Origin: Bacteroidales bacterium UBA1733
Lineage (GTDB): Bacteria > Bacteroidota > Bacteroidia > Bacteroidales > UBA3663
Assembly (NCBI GenBank): GCA_002315795.1
Contig: DCIF01000029.1
Location: 1 to 21,106, forward strand
DNA: 21,106 nt
Reading direction: 5' to 3'
Part shown: in pieces, positions 11,193 through 19,331 of the stretch
Layout: each line of letters starts with the position of its first letter
Position numbering within the stretch: the stretch's first letter is position 1
Notes under the pieces: model-generated
The model's database searches: none
What the model was told of the DNA's origin: nothing
Seen by the model: only the letters and a program-made list of their open reading frames with translations
Translations under genes and position numbers: made by a program

Positions 11193-13277
11193 TTAATAGA
11201 AGTTGATGCGGTTGTCCTCAATCTTTGCATTGTTCTGGAGTACTGCAAGAGCAGCCTGAGCAGCCTGAGCGTACTCATTTGAACGAGCCACATTAGCGAT
11301 GCGCTCTGCCTCGTTATACTCAAGACCCTTGTTGTTCTTGTTGAGCACCTGAAGAGCAACGACCGAGTTGTTGCCGGCAACGGTGATTACCTCACCCTCG
11401 TTAGCCTTGAGAGCAGCAGAGAGTACCTTTGGCTCAGAGCCGAGACCCATCACGCTGTTGAGGTTGAAGTTAACGAACTGTGCAGTGTCAACCTTAGCAT
11501 CGAACTTAGAAGCATAACCAGCAAGAGTCTTGTCTGCTACTGCAGCAAACTCACTTGCAAGATACTCAACCTTCTTCTGTGGAGCAACGTAGAACATAGA
11601 GAGCTGCTGGCTGAAGGTAGAGTCGTTGAGGCTCATGTAGCCATTCTCGACGTCGCCAGTGATAGCTACAACGAGGAGGTTGTCACCAGTCTCGAAGATC
11701 TCGCTTACATCACCCTTCTTGCCCTGGAAGGCAAAGCGTACAGCCTGACGGGCATCCTGAATGCCACCTACGCTGTATGAACTTGAGTAAAGAGTAGTAG
11801 GCATCATCATGAAGCCCTCGGCACGTGCACTGTCTGCCATAGCCTTTGGAGTCTTGTAAGTAGTAAGGAAGCGATTGAGCTTGCCATACTCCTCACCACG
11901 GGTGCGGGTTGAAGGAATCACCTCAGAAGCATATACTGCCACCTTAGCGAGGTCAACATTCTTGGTGCGACCAGTAACCTTGCAAACGATGTTTGCCTGC
12001 TCGTTGATAGCCTTGTTGAAAGCCTGACCATTAGCTGTAGCACGGATCTGGTCACGAACCTCAGCACCGAAGTTAGAGAGAAGGCTTGCATCCTGCATCC
12101 AACCGATGAACTTCTGCTGTGAGCCGTAAGAAGCGAGAGCCTCCTCTGCATTTGCAGCCTTAGCCAATACGTTGTAGATGCTGTCTGCCTCCTCCTTGGT
12201 TGGGAGGATTACAAGAGCCATCTGGATAGAATCAGGACCAACGGTCTTGTCCATGATGCGAGCCATCATGTAGTAGTTGCCCTGCTCGCGGTGTGGCTCC
12301 ATGATAGCGCCAACGCCATTCTCCTCAACGAAAGCCTTGAGCTCACCACTCATGCCGCTTACTGGAACGTAAGCATCCATATACTGTGATGAAGAGTTGC
12401 CGTTCACGAGATCTGCTACCTCATCGGTAGTTGCGAACTCATCGCGGATAGAGTTAATATCCTGCTCAGCCTCTGCGAAATCAAGTTCACTAGGAACGAG
12501 GTTTACGCTGATATAGCTTACTGCACGACGATCTGCATCGATCTTATAGTTGCGCTTGGTGCTCTCGTAATATTTCTTGATGTCATCAGAAGTAACCTTT
12601 ACGAGCGAGTCAGCTACGGCGTTAGCTCCCTGACGAACGTATGCAAAGGTGCACTCGGTGTTATCACCATTGAAGTTGTCCTGAGCCTCGAGCTTGTTAG
12701 GCTTAACGGCTGCTGAAACAAGGCCCATATACTTCTCGACCATACGGTTGAGGGTCACTTCGTCCTCAATCTCCATCCAGTTGTTATAGCTGAAGAAAGG
12801 ATTCTGCTGCTCTGCCATCTCGAAACCATCGTTGGTGATGAGGTTTACGAAATACTGCACTACCTGAGGTGCCTGCTGGCCGAACATCTGAGTAAGTACT
12901 GGAGAGAGGTTCTGGCCCTGGATGAGCTCGTTGATCTCTGCCTTGTTAACGGTGAAACCAAACTTCTCGCCAACTCCCTCAATGAGAGACTTGGTCAGGA
13001 ACTCGTTGTAAACCTGCTGGGTGAGCTGCTGTGAAGCGTTGTTGTCAAGCTCCTGACCCTGCATTGCTTTCAGGAAATCCTGCTTACGCTGACGAGCAGC
13101 TTCAAATTCCTCGTAAGTCACTTTCTTGCCATTGATGGTGACTACCTTATCGCGCTGGCTCTGGATGATAGAGCTTGAGCTGGTGAGCAAGTCACCGATG
13201 ATGAAAGCAGCCATGGCCAGACCCACAATAACCAAAAGGGCTACAGAGTGGTTTCTGATGCGTTGTAATGTTGCCAT
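11193..13277 (-). CDS. PpiD/SurA-N-like membrane-anchored periplasmic chaperone (peptidyl-prolyl isomerase family)
   Basis: A 694-residue protein with the PpiD layout: a short cytoplasmic N-terminus (MATLQRIRNH), one membrane anchor (about 12-30, VALLVIVGLAMAAFIIGD), then a SurA-N-like chaperone region with the KVVTINGKKVTYEEFE segment, and a long periplasmic body. The expected parvulin region, roughly residues 345-440, contains IQMALVILPTKEEAD and FIGWMQDASL but lacks the usual ARHIL histidine of active parvulins, so isomerase activity is doubtful. Family members help fold outer-membrane and periplasmic proteins. It has its own promoter 90 bases upstream and a terminator downstream. The gene order lptC, gldE, ppiD is usual in Bacteroidota (my recollection). 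Confidence 0.88.
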   Translation of the reverse strand: MATLQRIRNHSVALLVIVGLAMAAFIIGDLLTSSSSIIQSQRDKVVTINGKKVTYEEFEAARQRKQDFLKAMQGQELDNNASQQLTQQVYNEFLTKSLIEGVGEKFGFTVNKAEINELIQGQNLSPVLTQMFGQQAPQVVQYFVNLITNDGFEMAEQQNPFFSYNNWMEIEDEVTLNRMVEKYMGLVSAAVKPNKLEAQDNFNGDNTECTFAYVRQGANAVADSLVKVTSDDIKKYYESTKRNYKIDADRRAVSYISVNLVPSELDFAEAEQDINSIRDEFATTDEVADLVNGNSSSQYMDAYVPVSGMSGELKAFVEENGVGAIMEPHREQGNYYMMARIMDKTVGPDSIQMALVILPTKEEADSIYNVLAKAANAEEALASYGSQQKFIGWMQDASLLSNFGAEVRDQIRATANGQAFNKAINEQANIVCKVTGRTKNVDLAKVAVYASEVIPSTRTRGEEYGKLNRFLTTYKTPKAMADSARAEGFMMMPTTLYSSSYSVGGIQDARQAVRFAFQGKKGDVSEIFETGDNLLVVAITGDVENGYMSLNDSTFSQQLSMFYVAPQKKVEYLASEFAAVADKTLAGYASKFDAKVDTAQFVNFNLNSVMGLGSEPKVLSAALKANEGEVITVAGNNSVVALQVLNKNNKGLEYNEAERIANVARSNEYAQAAQAALAVLQNNAKIEDNRINFY

Positions 13278-13363
13278 TGTTTTCTTGAAATATTTTTATT
13301 GTTTTTTATTATTTTAAAAAGGTGAAGACACAATCTGTTCATAGAAAGTGTCAAAATCGAGCG

Positions 13364-13395
13364 CGAATATACATATTTTATTTGAAATCGCGAAA
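13364..13395 (-). promoter_or_regulatory. Promoter of the ppiD-like gene (TTTC-N20-TATATTCG)
   Basis: On the minus strand TTTC (13395-13392), 20 bases, then TATATTCG (13371-13364). Box sequences and spacing are the same as at the thrA promoter, and the 14-mer GCGCGAATATACAT at 13361-13374 is identical. The leader that follows is about 80 nt, strongly A-rich and lacks a Shine-Dalgarno. Confidence 0.65.
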
Positions 13396-13451
13396 CAAAA
13401 GTCGGAAAAGTTTCCTAATTTTTTCTAAATTTTGGGTGTTTAATGAGAAAA

Positions 13452-14783
13452 CTACTCCTCAGTTGTCAATTTTGTAAGTCTAACGAGCTCAATTTTCATC
13501 GCACTGGCCTTCACTACCGTGATGCGTATATGCTCTTCTTCGAGGGTCAGTACATCGCCTTCCTGCGGGAAGGTCTGCAGCTCGTGAAGCACCAATCCGG
13601 CCAGGGTAAGGTAATCTTCACTCTCAGGCAATCCGAGTTCCAGATCCTCGTTGATCTTACTGATCTCTACACGTCCGCTGATTTCCCATTCCTTATCGCT
13701 CAAAGCGCGCTGCACCAGCTGCAGATGATCGTGTTCGTCTTCGATGTCGCCAATGATCTCTTCGAAGAGGTCCTCCATGGTGATGACTCCAGCCGTACCG
13801 CCAAACTCGTCAATGACCGCAGCAATAGACTTTTTCTGCTCCATGAGCATACGCAGTACCTTTGGGGCAGCCATCGTCTCAGGAACGAAAGGCAGAGGTA
13901 TGATCTTCTGTTGCCACTGCACAGGACAGCGGAACATCTCAGACGAGTGTATATAGCCAATCAGATTGTCGATGTCGCCTTTGAAGACCGGGATCTTTGA
14001 GAAACCTGTTTCTACGAAGAGTCGGTTCAGCTGTGTCAGCGGTGTGTCAATAGAAACCACCGTGAGCTCAGATCGGGGGATCATGCAGTCGCGCACCTTT
14101 ACATTGCTGAAATCGAGTGCGTTCTTAAAGAGCTGCAATTCCTGCAGATTGTCATCCTCGTCGTCCTTCTGTGTGTTGTGGCTATCGTTCTCGTTCTCGT
14201 TTTCGTCCTCATCGTCCGAAGCATTCTCGATACCTTTCTGCACGAAGAAATCCAGATCTACACGTGTCAGTGCCCCCTGCTTCTCTTTTACGATAGGCAT
14301 GCCACAGAGGCGTAGGATGCCATGGCTCAACATCGTACTGAAGGTCGAGATAGGGTATAGCAGCCAGTAGATGCACCACAGCGGCAGGGCGAAAGTGCGC
14401 ATCATCATGTTCGGATTGAGCTTGAAGAGCGTCTTTGGCAGATATTCGGCCGTGAAGAGGATGATGATTGTCGAGAAGATCGTCTGGAAGAGTACTACCA
14501 GGAAGTCGCTGTCGGCCAGATAGAGGCGGAACAGTGGCTCAATGAGCTCGGCCATCAGCAGACCGTAGATGATCAGCGCAATGTTATTGCCCACCAGCAT
14601 CGTACTGATAAAACGCTCAGAATGAGCGTAGAAGAACTGCAGGATGCGGGCTGTGTGGTCGCCTTCCTGTTTGTCAAGCTCCAGACGCATACGGTTGGCC
14701 GAAATGAATGCCATCTCGGTGCCGCTGAAAAATGCTGAGAATATGAGGGTGATTATTATGCTTATGAGCAGGGAGTAACTCAT
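13452..14783 (-). CDS. CNNM/CorC-type membrane protein, GldE-like
   Basis: A 443-residue inner-membrane protein of the HlyC/CorC family. Domains in order: DUF21/CNNM membrane domain (about 1-185) with SGTEMAFISANRMRLE (20-35); a very acidic linker (189-212); a CBS pair (about 225-345) with VRDCMIPRSE (230-239) and DEFGGTAGVITMEDLFEE (325-342), the family hallmarks; and a CorC_HlyC C-terminal domain (about 350-440) with the GLPESEDYLTLAGLVLHEL segment. Homologues are implicated in magnesium/cobalt homeostasis, and in gliding Bacteroidota the version called GldE is needed with the type IX secretion/gliding machinery. Which role applies is not decidable here. Its ATG overlaps the lptC stop (ATGA), implying translational coupling. 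Confidence 0.85.
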   Translation of the reverse strand: MSYSLLISIIITLIFSAFFSGTEMAFISANRMRLELDKQEGDHTARILQFFYAHSERFISTMLVGNNIALIIYGLLMAELIEPLFRLYLADSDFLVVLFQTIFSTIIILFTAEYLPKTLFKLNPNMMMRTFALPLWCIYWLLYPISTFSTMLSHGILRLCGMPIVKEKQGALTRVDLDFFVQKGIENASDDEDENENENDSHNTQKDDEDDNLQELQLFKNALDFSNVKVRDCMIPRSELTVVSIDTPLTQLNRLFVETGFSKIPVFKGDIDNLIGYIHSSEMFRCPVQWQQKIIPLPFVPETMAAPKVLRMLMEQKKSIAAVIDEFGGTAGVITMEDLFEEIIGDIEDEHDHLQLVQRALSDKEWEISGRVEISKINEDLELGLPESEDYLTLAGLVLHELQTFPQEGDVLTLEEEHIRITVVKASAMKIELVRLTKLTTEE

Positions 14784-15547
14784 CTTTCTTCCAGTGGGAT
14801 TGGTTGTATATCTCTTTTTGTCGGCTTCGGATCCATCTTTGCAGGGGCAGCCGCCGGATTTATGGCCGGTGCCTTAGGTGCAGGCTCTGACTTGGCATGA
14901 GCAGGCTTGGCTGGGGCAGGCTCTGCCTCCTCTTCATCAGTACCTGTAGGTTCACCGGCATCGAGGGCAAGGCTATCCGCATTCTGGCGGTCTTCCTCCT
15001 TTACCTCAAAGATACCTGTCGTCTGGCGGATCTCATACTCTGAGAAAGCATCGTTGCTCGTAAAGCCGTAGCCTTCCAGGATGTCATAGTTGCGCTCAAT
15101 GTGAATAAAAGAGTCACTATAGACCGTGTGGTTACGTGCATCCCAATAAAGGTCGTTGGTCGTAAACCGCTCACCCTGCACATTAAAGATCTTTACGTTG
15201 CTGATCAGGTGCCAGAGGTCCTTATTCTCAAAGTTATAGGCAGTGTCGGCCTGAATATGGCCGATGATGTTCTTCTGGAGGTCAATCTGGTTGAGCACGA
15301 TACCCTCAGGAAAATACTGGTAGGGATTGCTCTTGTCCAGGTCGTAGCGATACCAGATGGGCGCAATGGCATGATACTTGATCTTGCCCGAATCAGATAC
15401 CAGCATCGAGACATCGCGTGTTACCATGCCCGGGATGGCACTGAGATCCAGATTCGGATCGATGTTTTTTTTCTCCTCCTCCTTGTGGCAGCCGGCCCAA
15501 AGGCAGAGCACCATCAGAAGGGTGACGAAAGAGATTATTCTATGCAT
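14780..15547 (-). CDS. lptC: LptC-type LPS export protein (lipoprotein form)
   Basis: A 255-residue periplasmic protein of the LptC family, which bridges the LptB2FG transporter and LptA in lipopolysaccharide export. The N-terminus is a lipoprotein signal (ISFVTLLMVLCLWAGC, Cys20), common in Bacteroidota, where E. coli LptC has a membrane anchor. The beta-jellyroll region (about 40-185) has the family pattern VTRDVSMLVSDSGKIKYHA, YYFP-like FPEG (79-82), and ADTAYNFENKDLWHLISNVKI. Residues about 195-255 form a Pro/Ala/Glu/Lys-rich tail that looks disordered and is outside the conserved domain. It is the first gene of a minus-strand pair with gldE, sharing an ATGA overlap, and diverges from thyA with interleaved promoters. 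Confidence 0.88.
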   Translation of the reverse strand: MHRIISFVTLLMVLCLWAGCHKEEEKKNIDPNLDLSAIPGMVTRDVSMLVSDSGKIKYHAIAPIWYRYDLDKSNPYQYFPEGIVLNQIDLQKNIIGHIQADTAYNFENKDLWHLISNVKIFNVQGERFTTNDLYWDARNHTVYSDSFIHIERNYDILEGYGFTSNDAFSEYEIRQTTGIFEVKEEDRQNADSLALDAGEPTGTDEEEAEPAPAKPAHAKSEPAPKAPAINPAAAPAKMDPKPTKRDIQPIPLEER

Positions 15548-15629
15548 TTATTGTTTCTCTATTGTGATAAAAGGGTGCTTTGTGAGTTCTTTTTCCAGTA
15601 AATTTTACACAAAACCGCACAAATCGGTG

Positions 15630-15637
15630 CAAATATA
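15630..15637 (-). promoter_or_regulatory. lptC-gldE promoter -7 box (TATATTTG, minus strand)
   Basis: CAAATATA on the plus strand is a full TAnnTTTG match on the minus strand, 83 bases before the lptC ATG. The -33 region is weak: CGAA at 15663-15666 (minus TTCG) is 25 bases away. Only 13 bases separate it from the opposite thyA -7 box, so the two promoters must share DNA. Confidence 0.55.
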
Positions 15638-15650
15638 CAACTTTTTTTCG

Positions 15651-15658
15651 TATCTTTG
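15651..15658 (+). promoter_or_regulatory. thyA promoter -7 box (TATCTTTG)
   Basis: TATCTTTG is a full -7 match 70 bases before the thyA ATG. No TTTG lies at the expected distance upstream; that position falls on or beside the opposing lptC -7 box. The leader is rich in ACAAAA and carries no Shine-Dalgarno. Confidence 0.6.
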
Positions 15659-15727
15659 CGCTCGAATCAACAAAATGTTGACCAAAATCATTGTATCACC
15701 CACAAAACTACACAAAATTAAAACTAT

Positions 15728-16525
15728 ATGAAGCAGTATTTGGATCTCATACAGCGTGTTCTCGACGAAGGTGTGAAGAAAGAAGACCGTACAGGTACAG
15801 GCACCATCAGCATCTTCGGTCACCAGATGCGCTTCGACCTTAGCGAGGGTTTCCCTTTGCTCACCACCAAGAAGATGTTCACCCGCGGCATCATTGAGGA
15901 GCTGCTATGGTTTATCTCCGGTTCTACCAACAAGAAGATCCTGCAGGAGAAGAACGTGCATATCTGGGACTCCTGGGGTGACGATGAGACAGGTGAACTT
16001 GGCCCTATCTATGGCCATCAGTGGCGAGCCTGGCAGGATTATGAGGGTGGCAGCATCGATCAGCTGATGCAGGCGGTTGAGACTATCAAGCACAATCCTG
16101 ATTCGCGTCGCATCATCGTCTGTTCGTGGAATGTGGCGCAGATCGATCAGATGGGTCTTCCTCCCTGCCACTGCTTTTTCCAGTTCTATGTGGCCGATGG
16201 CAAGTTGTCGTTGCAACTCTATCAGCGTTCGGCTGACATTTTCCTCGGTGTACCGTTCAATATCGCCTCTTACGCCCTTCTTCTTCAGATGATGGCACAG
16301 GTCACAGGTCTGAAGCCGGGCACCTTTGTGCACACCTTAGGCGATGCACATATCTACCTTAACCATCTTGATCAGGTGCGTCTGCAGCTCTCGCGTGAGC
16401 CATTGGCACTCCCTACCATGCAGATCAATCCAGAGGTCGATGATATCCGCAATTTCAAGATCACCGATTTCACCCTTCAGAATTATCAGTGCCACCCAGC
16501 CATCAAGGGTGAGGTGTCGGTGTAA
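15728..16525 (+). CDS. thyA: Thymidylate synthase
   Basis: A 265-residue homodimeric enzyme converting dUMP and methylene-tetrahydrofolate to dTMP and dihydrofolate. Key residues are visible: Arg21 in the EDRTGTGT phosphate-binding loop, RRIIVCSWN (127-135) with the partner-subunit arginines, the nucleophile Cys147 in [12 protein letters not shown], and [18 protein letters not shown] (166-183). The length is the standard 264-type. A dihydrofolate reductase gene, which commonly follows thyA, is absent; an outer-membrane barrel gene begins 17 nt after the stop. The start at 15728 gives the classic [16 protein letters not shown]-terminus. Confidence 0.98.
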   Translation: MKQYLDLIQRVLDEGVKKEDRTGTGTISIFGHQMRFDLSEGFPLLTTKKMFTRGIIEELLWFISGSTNKKILQEKNVHIWDSWGDDETGELGPIYGHQWRAWQDYEGGSIDQLMQAVETIKHNPDSRRIIVCSWNVAQIDQMGLPPCHCFFQFYVADGKLSLQLYQRSADIFLGVPFNIASYALLLQMMAQVTGLKPGTFVHTLGDAHIYLNHLDQVRLQLSREPLALPTMQINPEVDDIRNFKITDFTLQNYQCHPAIKGEVSV

Positions 16526-16542
16526 TTAAAATTCAAAAAAAT

Positions 16543-17172
16543 ATGAAATTTTTTATTGCAATTGCAGCAATGCTTCTGACAATACTAACAGCAAACGCAC
16601 AGAGTTATTCATGTCAGGATGTTAAGACATTCAGTTTCAAACCATACGTCGGACTTTCAGTAGGCACCTTGGGGACAACAGCAAAACAGACCCACCGTAT
16701 AGGCATAAACGCAGGTGTAGAGGCACAGTATCAGTTCACGAAGATCTTCGCTCTTTCTGTCGGTGCGGCTTATTCGCAGCAAGGTGGTAAGATGGAAGAT
16801 TTGAATTTTGAACTTTGTGAACGTGTAACATACGACAACAAGCTTGACTTCATTAATGTGCCTGTCTTGGCAAACTTCTATATCTGCAAGGGATTGGCAT
16901 TAAAGATCGGTGCTCAGCCAGGTTTTTTGATTAGCAGCGATGTCGAGGTTACAGTTAATGCTACAGGCAAAGATGTTCCCGGCAACTATCAGGATCATCT
17001 TAACAAGTTTGTCCTTTCAATGCCTATCGGTATGTCATACGAGTTTAACAATATTGTTTTCGACGCTCGTTTAAATTTGAATGCGAACGGTATGTTTGAG
17101 CGTTGTGACGACATGGACTTACCTGTCGCAGGAAACGCTGTATACCAGCTAACTGTTGGTTACCGCTTCTAA
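16543..17172 (+). CDS. PorT-like outer-membrane beta-barrel protein
   Basis: A 209-residue protein with a Sec signal peptide (MKFFIAIAAMLLTILTANA, cleavage before Gln20). The mature part is a series of alternating amphipathic strands (YVGLSVGTLG, GVEAQYQFTKIFALSVGAAYSQQGG, DFINVPVLANFYICKGLALKIGAQPGFLIS, IVFDARLNLNANG), ending in VYQLTVGYRF. The aromatic C-terminal residue and the FINVPVLANFY element are typical of the Bacteroidota outer-membrane beta-barrel family represented by PorT-like Pfam domains. The size suggests an eight-stranded barrel. The specific function is unknown. It is 17 nt after thyA and probably read through from the thyA promoter; its A-rich leader has no Shine-Dalgarno. 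Confidence 0.85.
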   Translation: MKFFIAIAAMLLTILTANAQSYSCQDVKTFSFKPYVGLSVGTLGTTAKQTHRIGINAGVEAQYQFTKIFALSVGAAYSQQGGKMEDLNFELCERVTYDNKLDFINVPVLANFYICKGLALKIGAQPGFLISSDVEVTVNATGKDVPGNYQDHLNKFVLSMPIGMSYEFNNIVFDARLNLNANGMFERCDDMDLPVAGNAVYQLTVGYRF

Positions 17173-17209
17173 GTCCCCTCTGACTCCCCCTTCTGCTAAG
17201 GGATATCAG

Positions 17210-17217
17210 TATCTTTG
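17210..17217 (+). promoter_or_regulatory. Possible promoter -7 box (TATCTTTG) before the hydrolase gene
   Basis: TATCTTTG lies 44 bases before the ATG at 17262. The -33 position is a C-rich stretch (CCCC at 17186-17189) with no TTTG, so only half the promoter is supported. It fits the distances seen at ruvX and ileS. Confidence 0.45.
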
Positions 17218-17261
17218 GAGAGTGAAAAGTAATCAAGCACCCCGTTGTAAATCTAAGCTAT

Positions 17262-18071
17262 ATGCGAAAAACAATTCTTTTCCTTTGGATGGCAGTGTGC
17301 AGCCTGATGATTGTGAATGCACAGGAGTATAAAACGCTGGAGGACATTCCTTATGTGGAGGCAGATGATGCGGATGCGTATCGTAAGGAGCGTTGCAAGT
17401 TGGATGTTTACTATCCGGCAGGTGAGAAGGATTTCCCGACACTGATCTGGTTTCATGGCGGTGGTCTGAAGGGAGGCAATAAGGAACTGTTAGATCCTTT
17501 CAAGGAGAAGGGGTTCTGCGTGGTTTCGCCTAATTACCGGCTTTTCCCGAAGGCTTCCTGTCCGTCTTATATCGAAGATGCTGCAGCTTCGGTGGCATGG
17601 ACCATCAGACACATCAGTGAATATGGTGGTGATGCCAGGAAAATCTATATCAGCGGTCATTCGGCCGGTGGTTATCTGACGCTGATTCTGGCAATGGCGA
17701 AGGATTGTCTGGCTGCCTATGGTGTGGATGCAGATGTAGATATAGCTGGTTATCTGCCGGTGAGCGGACAGACCATGACTCACTTCACCATCCGTGAAGA
17801 GCGAGGTATGAAGCCTGGTATCCCCTACATTGATGAGTATGCACCTATCTATCACGCCCGAAAGAATACGGCCAGAATCTGTCTGATCACGGGTGACCGT
17901 GAGCTCGAGATGGAAGACCGTTGGGAAGAGAATGCCATCTTCTATTCGGTGAATAAAAATCAGGGCAACACACAGATGGAACTACACGAACTGGGAGGTT
18001 TCGGCCATAACTGCGCGTTGCCTGCTGCTTATCTGATTATCAAGACACTCAGCGCTTGGGAGAAGAAATAA
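17262..18071 (+). CDS. Secreted alpha/beta-hydrolase (HSL/BD-FAE-like esterase)
   Basis: A 269-residue hydrolase with a Sec signal peptide (MRKTILFLWMAVCSLMIVNA, then QEY). Motifs: oxyanion-hole HGGG (65-68), nucleophile elbow GHSAGG (132-137, Ser134), Asp212 in ITGDRE and His249 in GFGHN, forming the expected Ser-Asp-His triad. The NYRLFP segment (91-96) and the YIEDAAASVAWTIRHI helix are typical of the hormone-sensitive-lipase/carboxylesterase branch. The export signal suggests a periplasmic or surface role, for example removing acetyl or feruloyl esters from glycans, but no glycan gene is adjacent, so the substrate is unknown. Its last 23 bases overlap the convergent HAD phosphatase gene. 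Confidence 0.85.
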   Translation: MRKTILFLWMAVCSLMIVNAQEYKTLEDIPYVEADDADAYRKERCKLDVYYPAGEKDFPTLIWFHGGGLKGGNKELLDPFKEKGFCVVSPNYRLFPKASCPSYIEDAAASVAWTIRHISEYGGDARKIYISGHSAGGYLTLILAMAKDCLAAYGVDADVDIAGYLPVSGQTMTHFTIREERGMKPGIPYIDEYAPIYHARKNTARICLITGDRELEMEDRWEENAIFYSVNKNQGNTQMELHELGGFGHNCALPAAYLIIKTLSAWEKK

Positions 18072-18696
18072 GCTGGTTGACCTGCTCGTAGGTAAGACCT
18101 GAGAAGTCATCTATGACATAGTCGCACTTGTCGGCTATGTCTTCTTTTTTTAGATTGGTGGCTACACCAAAGGTGAAGATACCAGAGCAGCGACCCGCTT
18201 CGAGACCGTTGTAGGCGTCTTCGAAGACGGCACACTCGCTGAGTTCGCAGCCGAAGATGCGCGCACCGAGAAGGTAGCAATAAGGATCTGGCTTTGAGGC
18301 GGAGAAGTCTTCGGAGGTGAGGATGCGGTCAAAGAGCGCGTTAAACTCGGGCATCTTACGTGCCACAGAAGCCATCTTGATCTGGTTGCTGCTGGTTACT
18401 ACCGCACACTTCACGCCATGTGCCTTGATTTCGTCAATGAAGGCGCGTGCTCCGGGAATGAACTCATAGCGCATGTTGGCCTCCTCTTCATTGAGACGGA
18501 TGTCAATCTGCCTCTGGATCTCTGGATCAGGGAAATAACGCTCAAAAATCTGCTTGAGTGTGGTGCCTTTGATCATGTATTCGAGGCCAGGGATATCAGG
18601 ACGGAACTGGCGACAGATCTTGCCCCAGATGACGGTATATTGATCCTCGGTGTCGAACAACGTGCCATCGAGGTCGAAAAGAGCTGCTTTGAACAT
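18049..18696 (-). CDS. HAD-superfamily phosphatase, beta-phosphoglucomutase-like
   Basis: A 215-residue haloacid-dehalogenase-type hydrolase. Motif I is FDLDGTLFDTE (7-17; nucleophile Asp8, acid/base Asp10); motif II is VVTSSNQ (99-105, Thr101); motif III Lys135 is in SASKPDPYCY; motif IV is FEDAYNGLEAG (158-168, Glu159/Asp160). An alpha-helical cap follows motif I (residues about 17-80), as in the PGMB/phosphoglycolate phosphatase subgroup. The substrate cannot be fixed (sugar phosphate phosphatase or beta-phosphoglucomutase). Only two bases separate its ATG from the ruvA stop, so it is the second gene of the ruvA transcript. Its 3' end overlaps that of the convergent hydrolase gene by 23 bp. 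Confidence 0.88.
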   Translation of the reverse strand: MFKAALFDLDGTLFDTEDQYTVIWGKICRQFRPDIPGLEYMIKGTTLKQIFERYFPDPEIQRQIDIRLNEEEANMRYEFIPGARAFIDEIKAHGVKCAVVTSSNQIKMASVARKMPEFNALFDRILTSEDFSASKPDPYCYLLGARIFGCELSECAVFEDAYNGLEAGRCSGIFTFGVATNLKKEDIADKCDYVIDDFSGLTYEQVNQLISSPKR

Positions 18697-18698
18697 AA

Positions 18699-19292
18699 TT
18701 ACATCATGTGAAGACCGGCCTTGATGAGGGCCTGAACGGTCATGGAAGGATCTTTGGCAAGAAGCTGATTGATGGCTTTGACGGCATTGGCCTGTGGATA
18801 GCCGAGGGCCATGAGCGCCTGGATAGCTTCGTCACCATTCTGGTTGCTGGCTACAAGCACACTGCTACTGCTGGTGGCAGCAAGGATACCCGTACCTCCG
18901 ACTTTGTCCTTGAGATCAACAATGATGCGCTGTGCGGTCTTGGCACCGATGCCTTTGACGTTTTTGAGCTGACGGTCATTGCCCGAAGAAACCACGGCTA
19001 CGAGTTCGTCTGGAGCCAGAGAAGAGAGGATGCAGCGCGCCGTATTCGGACCTACTCCACTTACGGAGATAAGCAGCTGGAAGAGAGCGCGCTCCTGCTT
19101 GGTGCAGAAGCCGAAGAGCTGGTGCGCGTCTTCGCGGATGCTTTCGTGAATGAAGAGTTTCTGCACTTCTGCTTTCTTGAGATGGTCGTAGGTATAGACA
19201 GAGATGGCGCAGGCATAGCCGACACCACAGCACTCAACAACGGCTTGGGTAGGGTCGAGTTCGGTAATTTCACCGTAGAGATATTCGATCAT
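18699..19292 (-). CDS. ruvA: Holliday junction branch-migration protein RuvA
   Basis: A 197-residue DNA-binding protein that holds Holliday junctions for the RuvB motor. The N-terminal OB fold (about 1-65) has MIEYLYGEITEL and GVGYACAISVYTY; the tandem helix-hairpin-helix region (about 70-145) has LISVSGVGPNTARCILSSL and LKNVKGIGAKTAQRIIVDLKDK; a Ser/Gly-rich flexible linker (GGTGILAATSSSSVL) leads to the C-terminal RuvB-binding domain (DEAIQALMALGYPQANAVKAI). The frame is open up to 19385, but that extension crosses the promoter at 19332-19363 and would add 31 non-homologous residues, so the ATG at 19292 is chosen. RuvB is not in the window. Confidence 0.96.
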   Translation of the reverse strand: MIEYLYGEITELDPTQAVVECCGVGYACAISVYTYDHLKKAEVQKLFIHESIREDAHQLFGFCTKQERALFQLLISVSGVGPNTARCILSSLAPDELVAVVSSGNDRQLKNVKGIGAKTAQRIIVDLKDKVGGTGILAATSSSSVLVASNQNGDEAIQALMALGYPQANAVKAINQLLAKDPSMTVQALIKAGLHMM

Positions 19293-19331
19293 TTCTTGCT
19301 TTTCAGTGTGAAAAATAGTATTTACGAAGTG

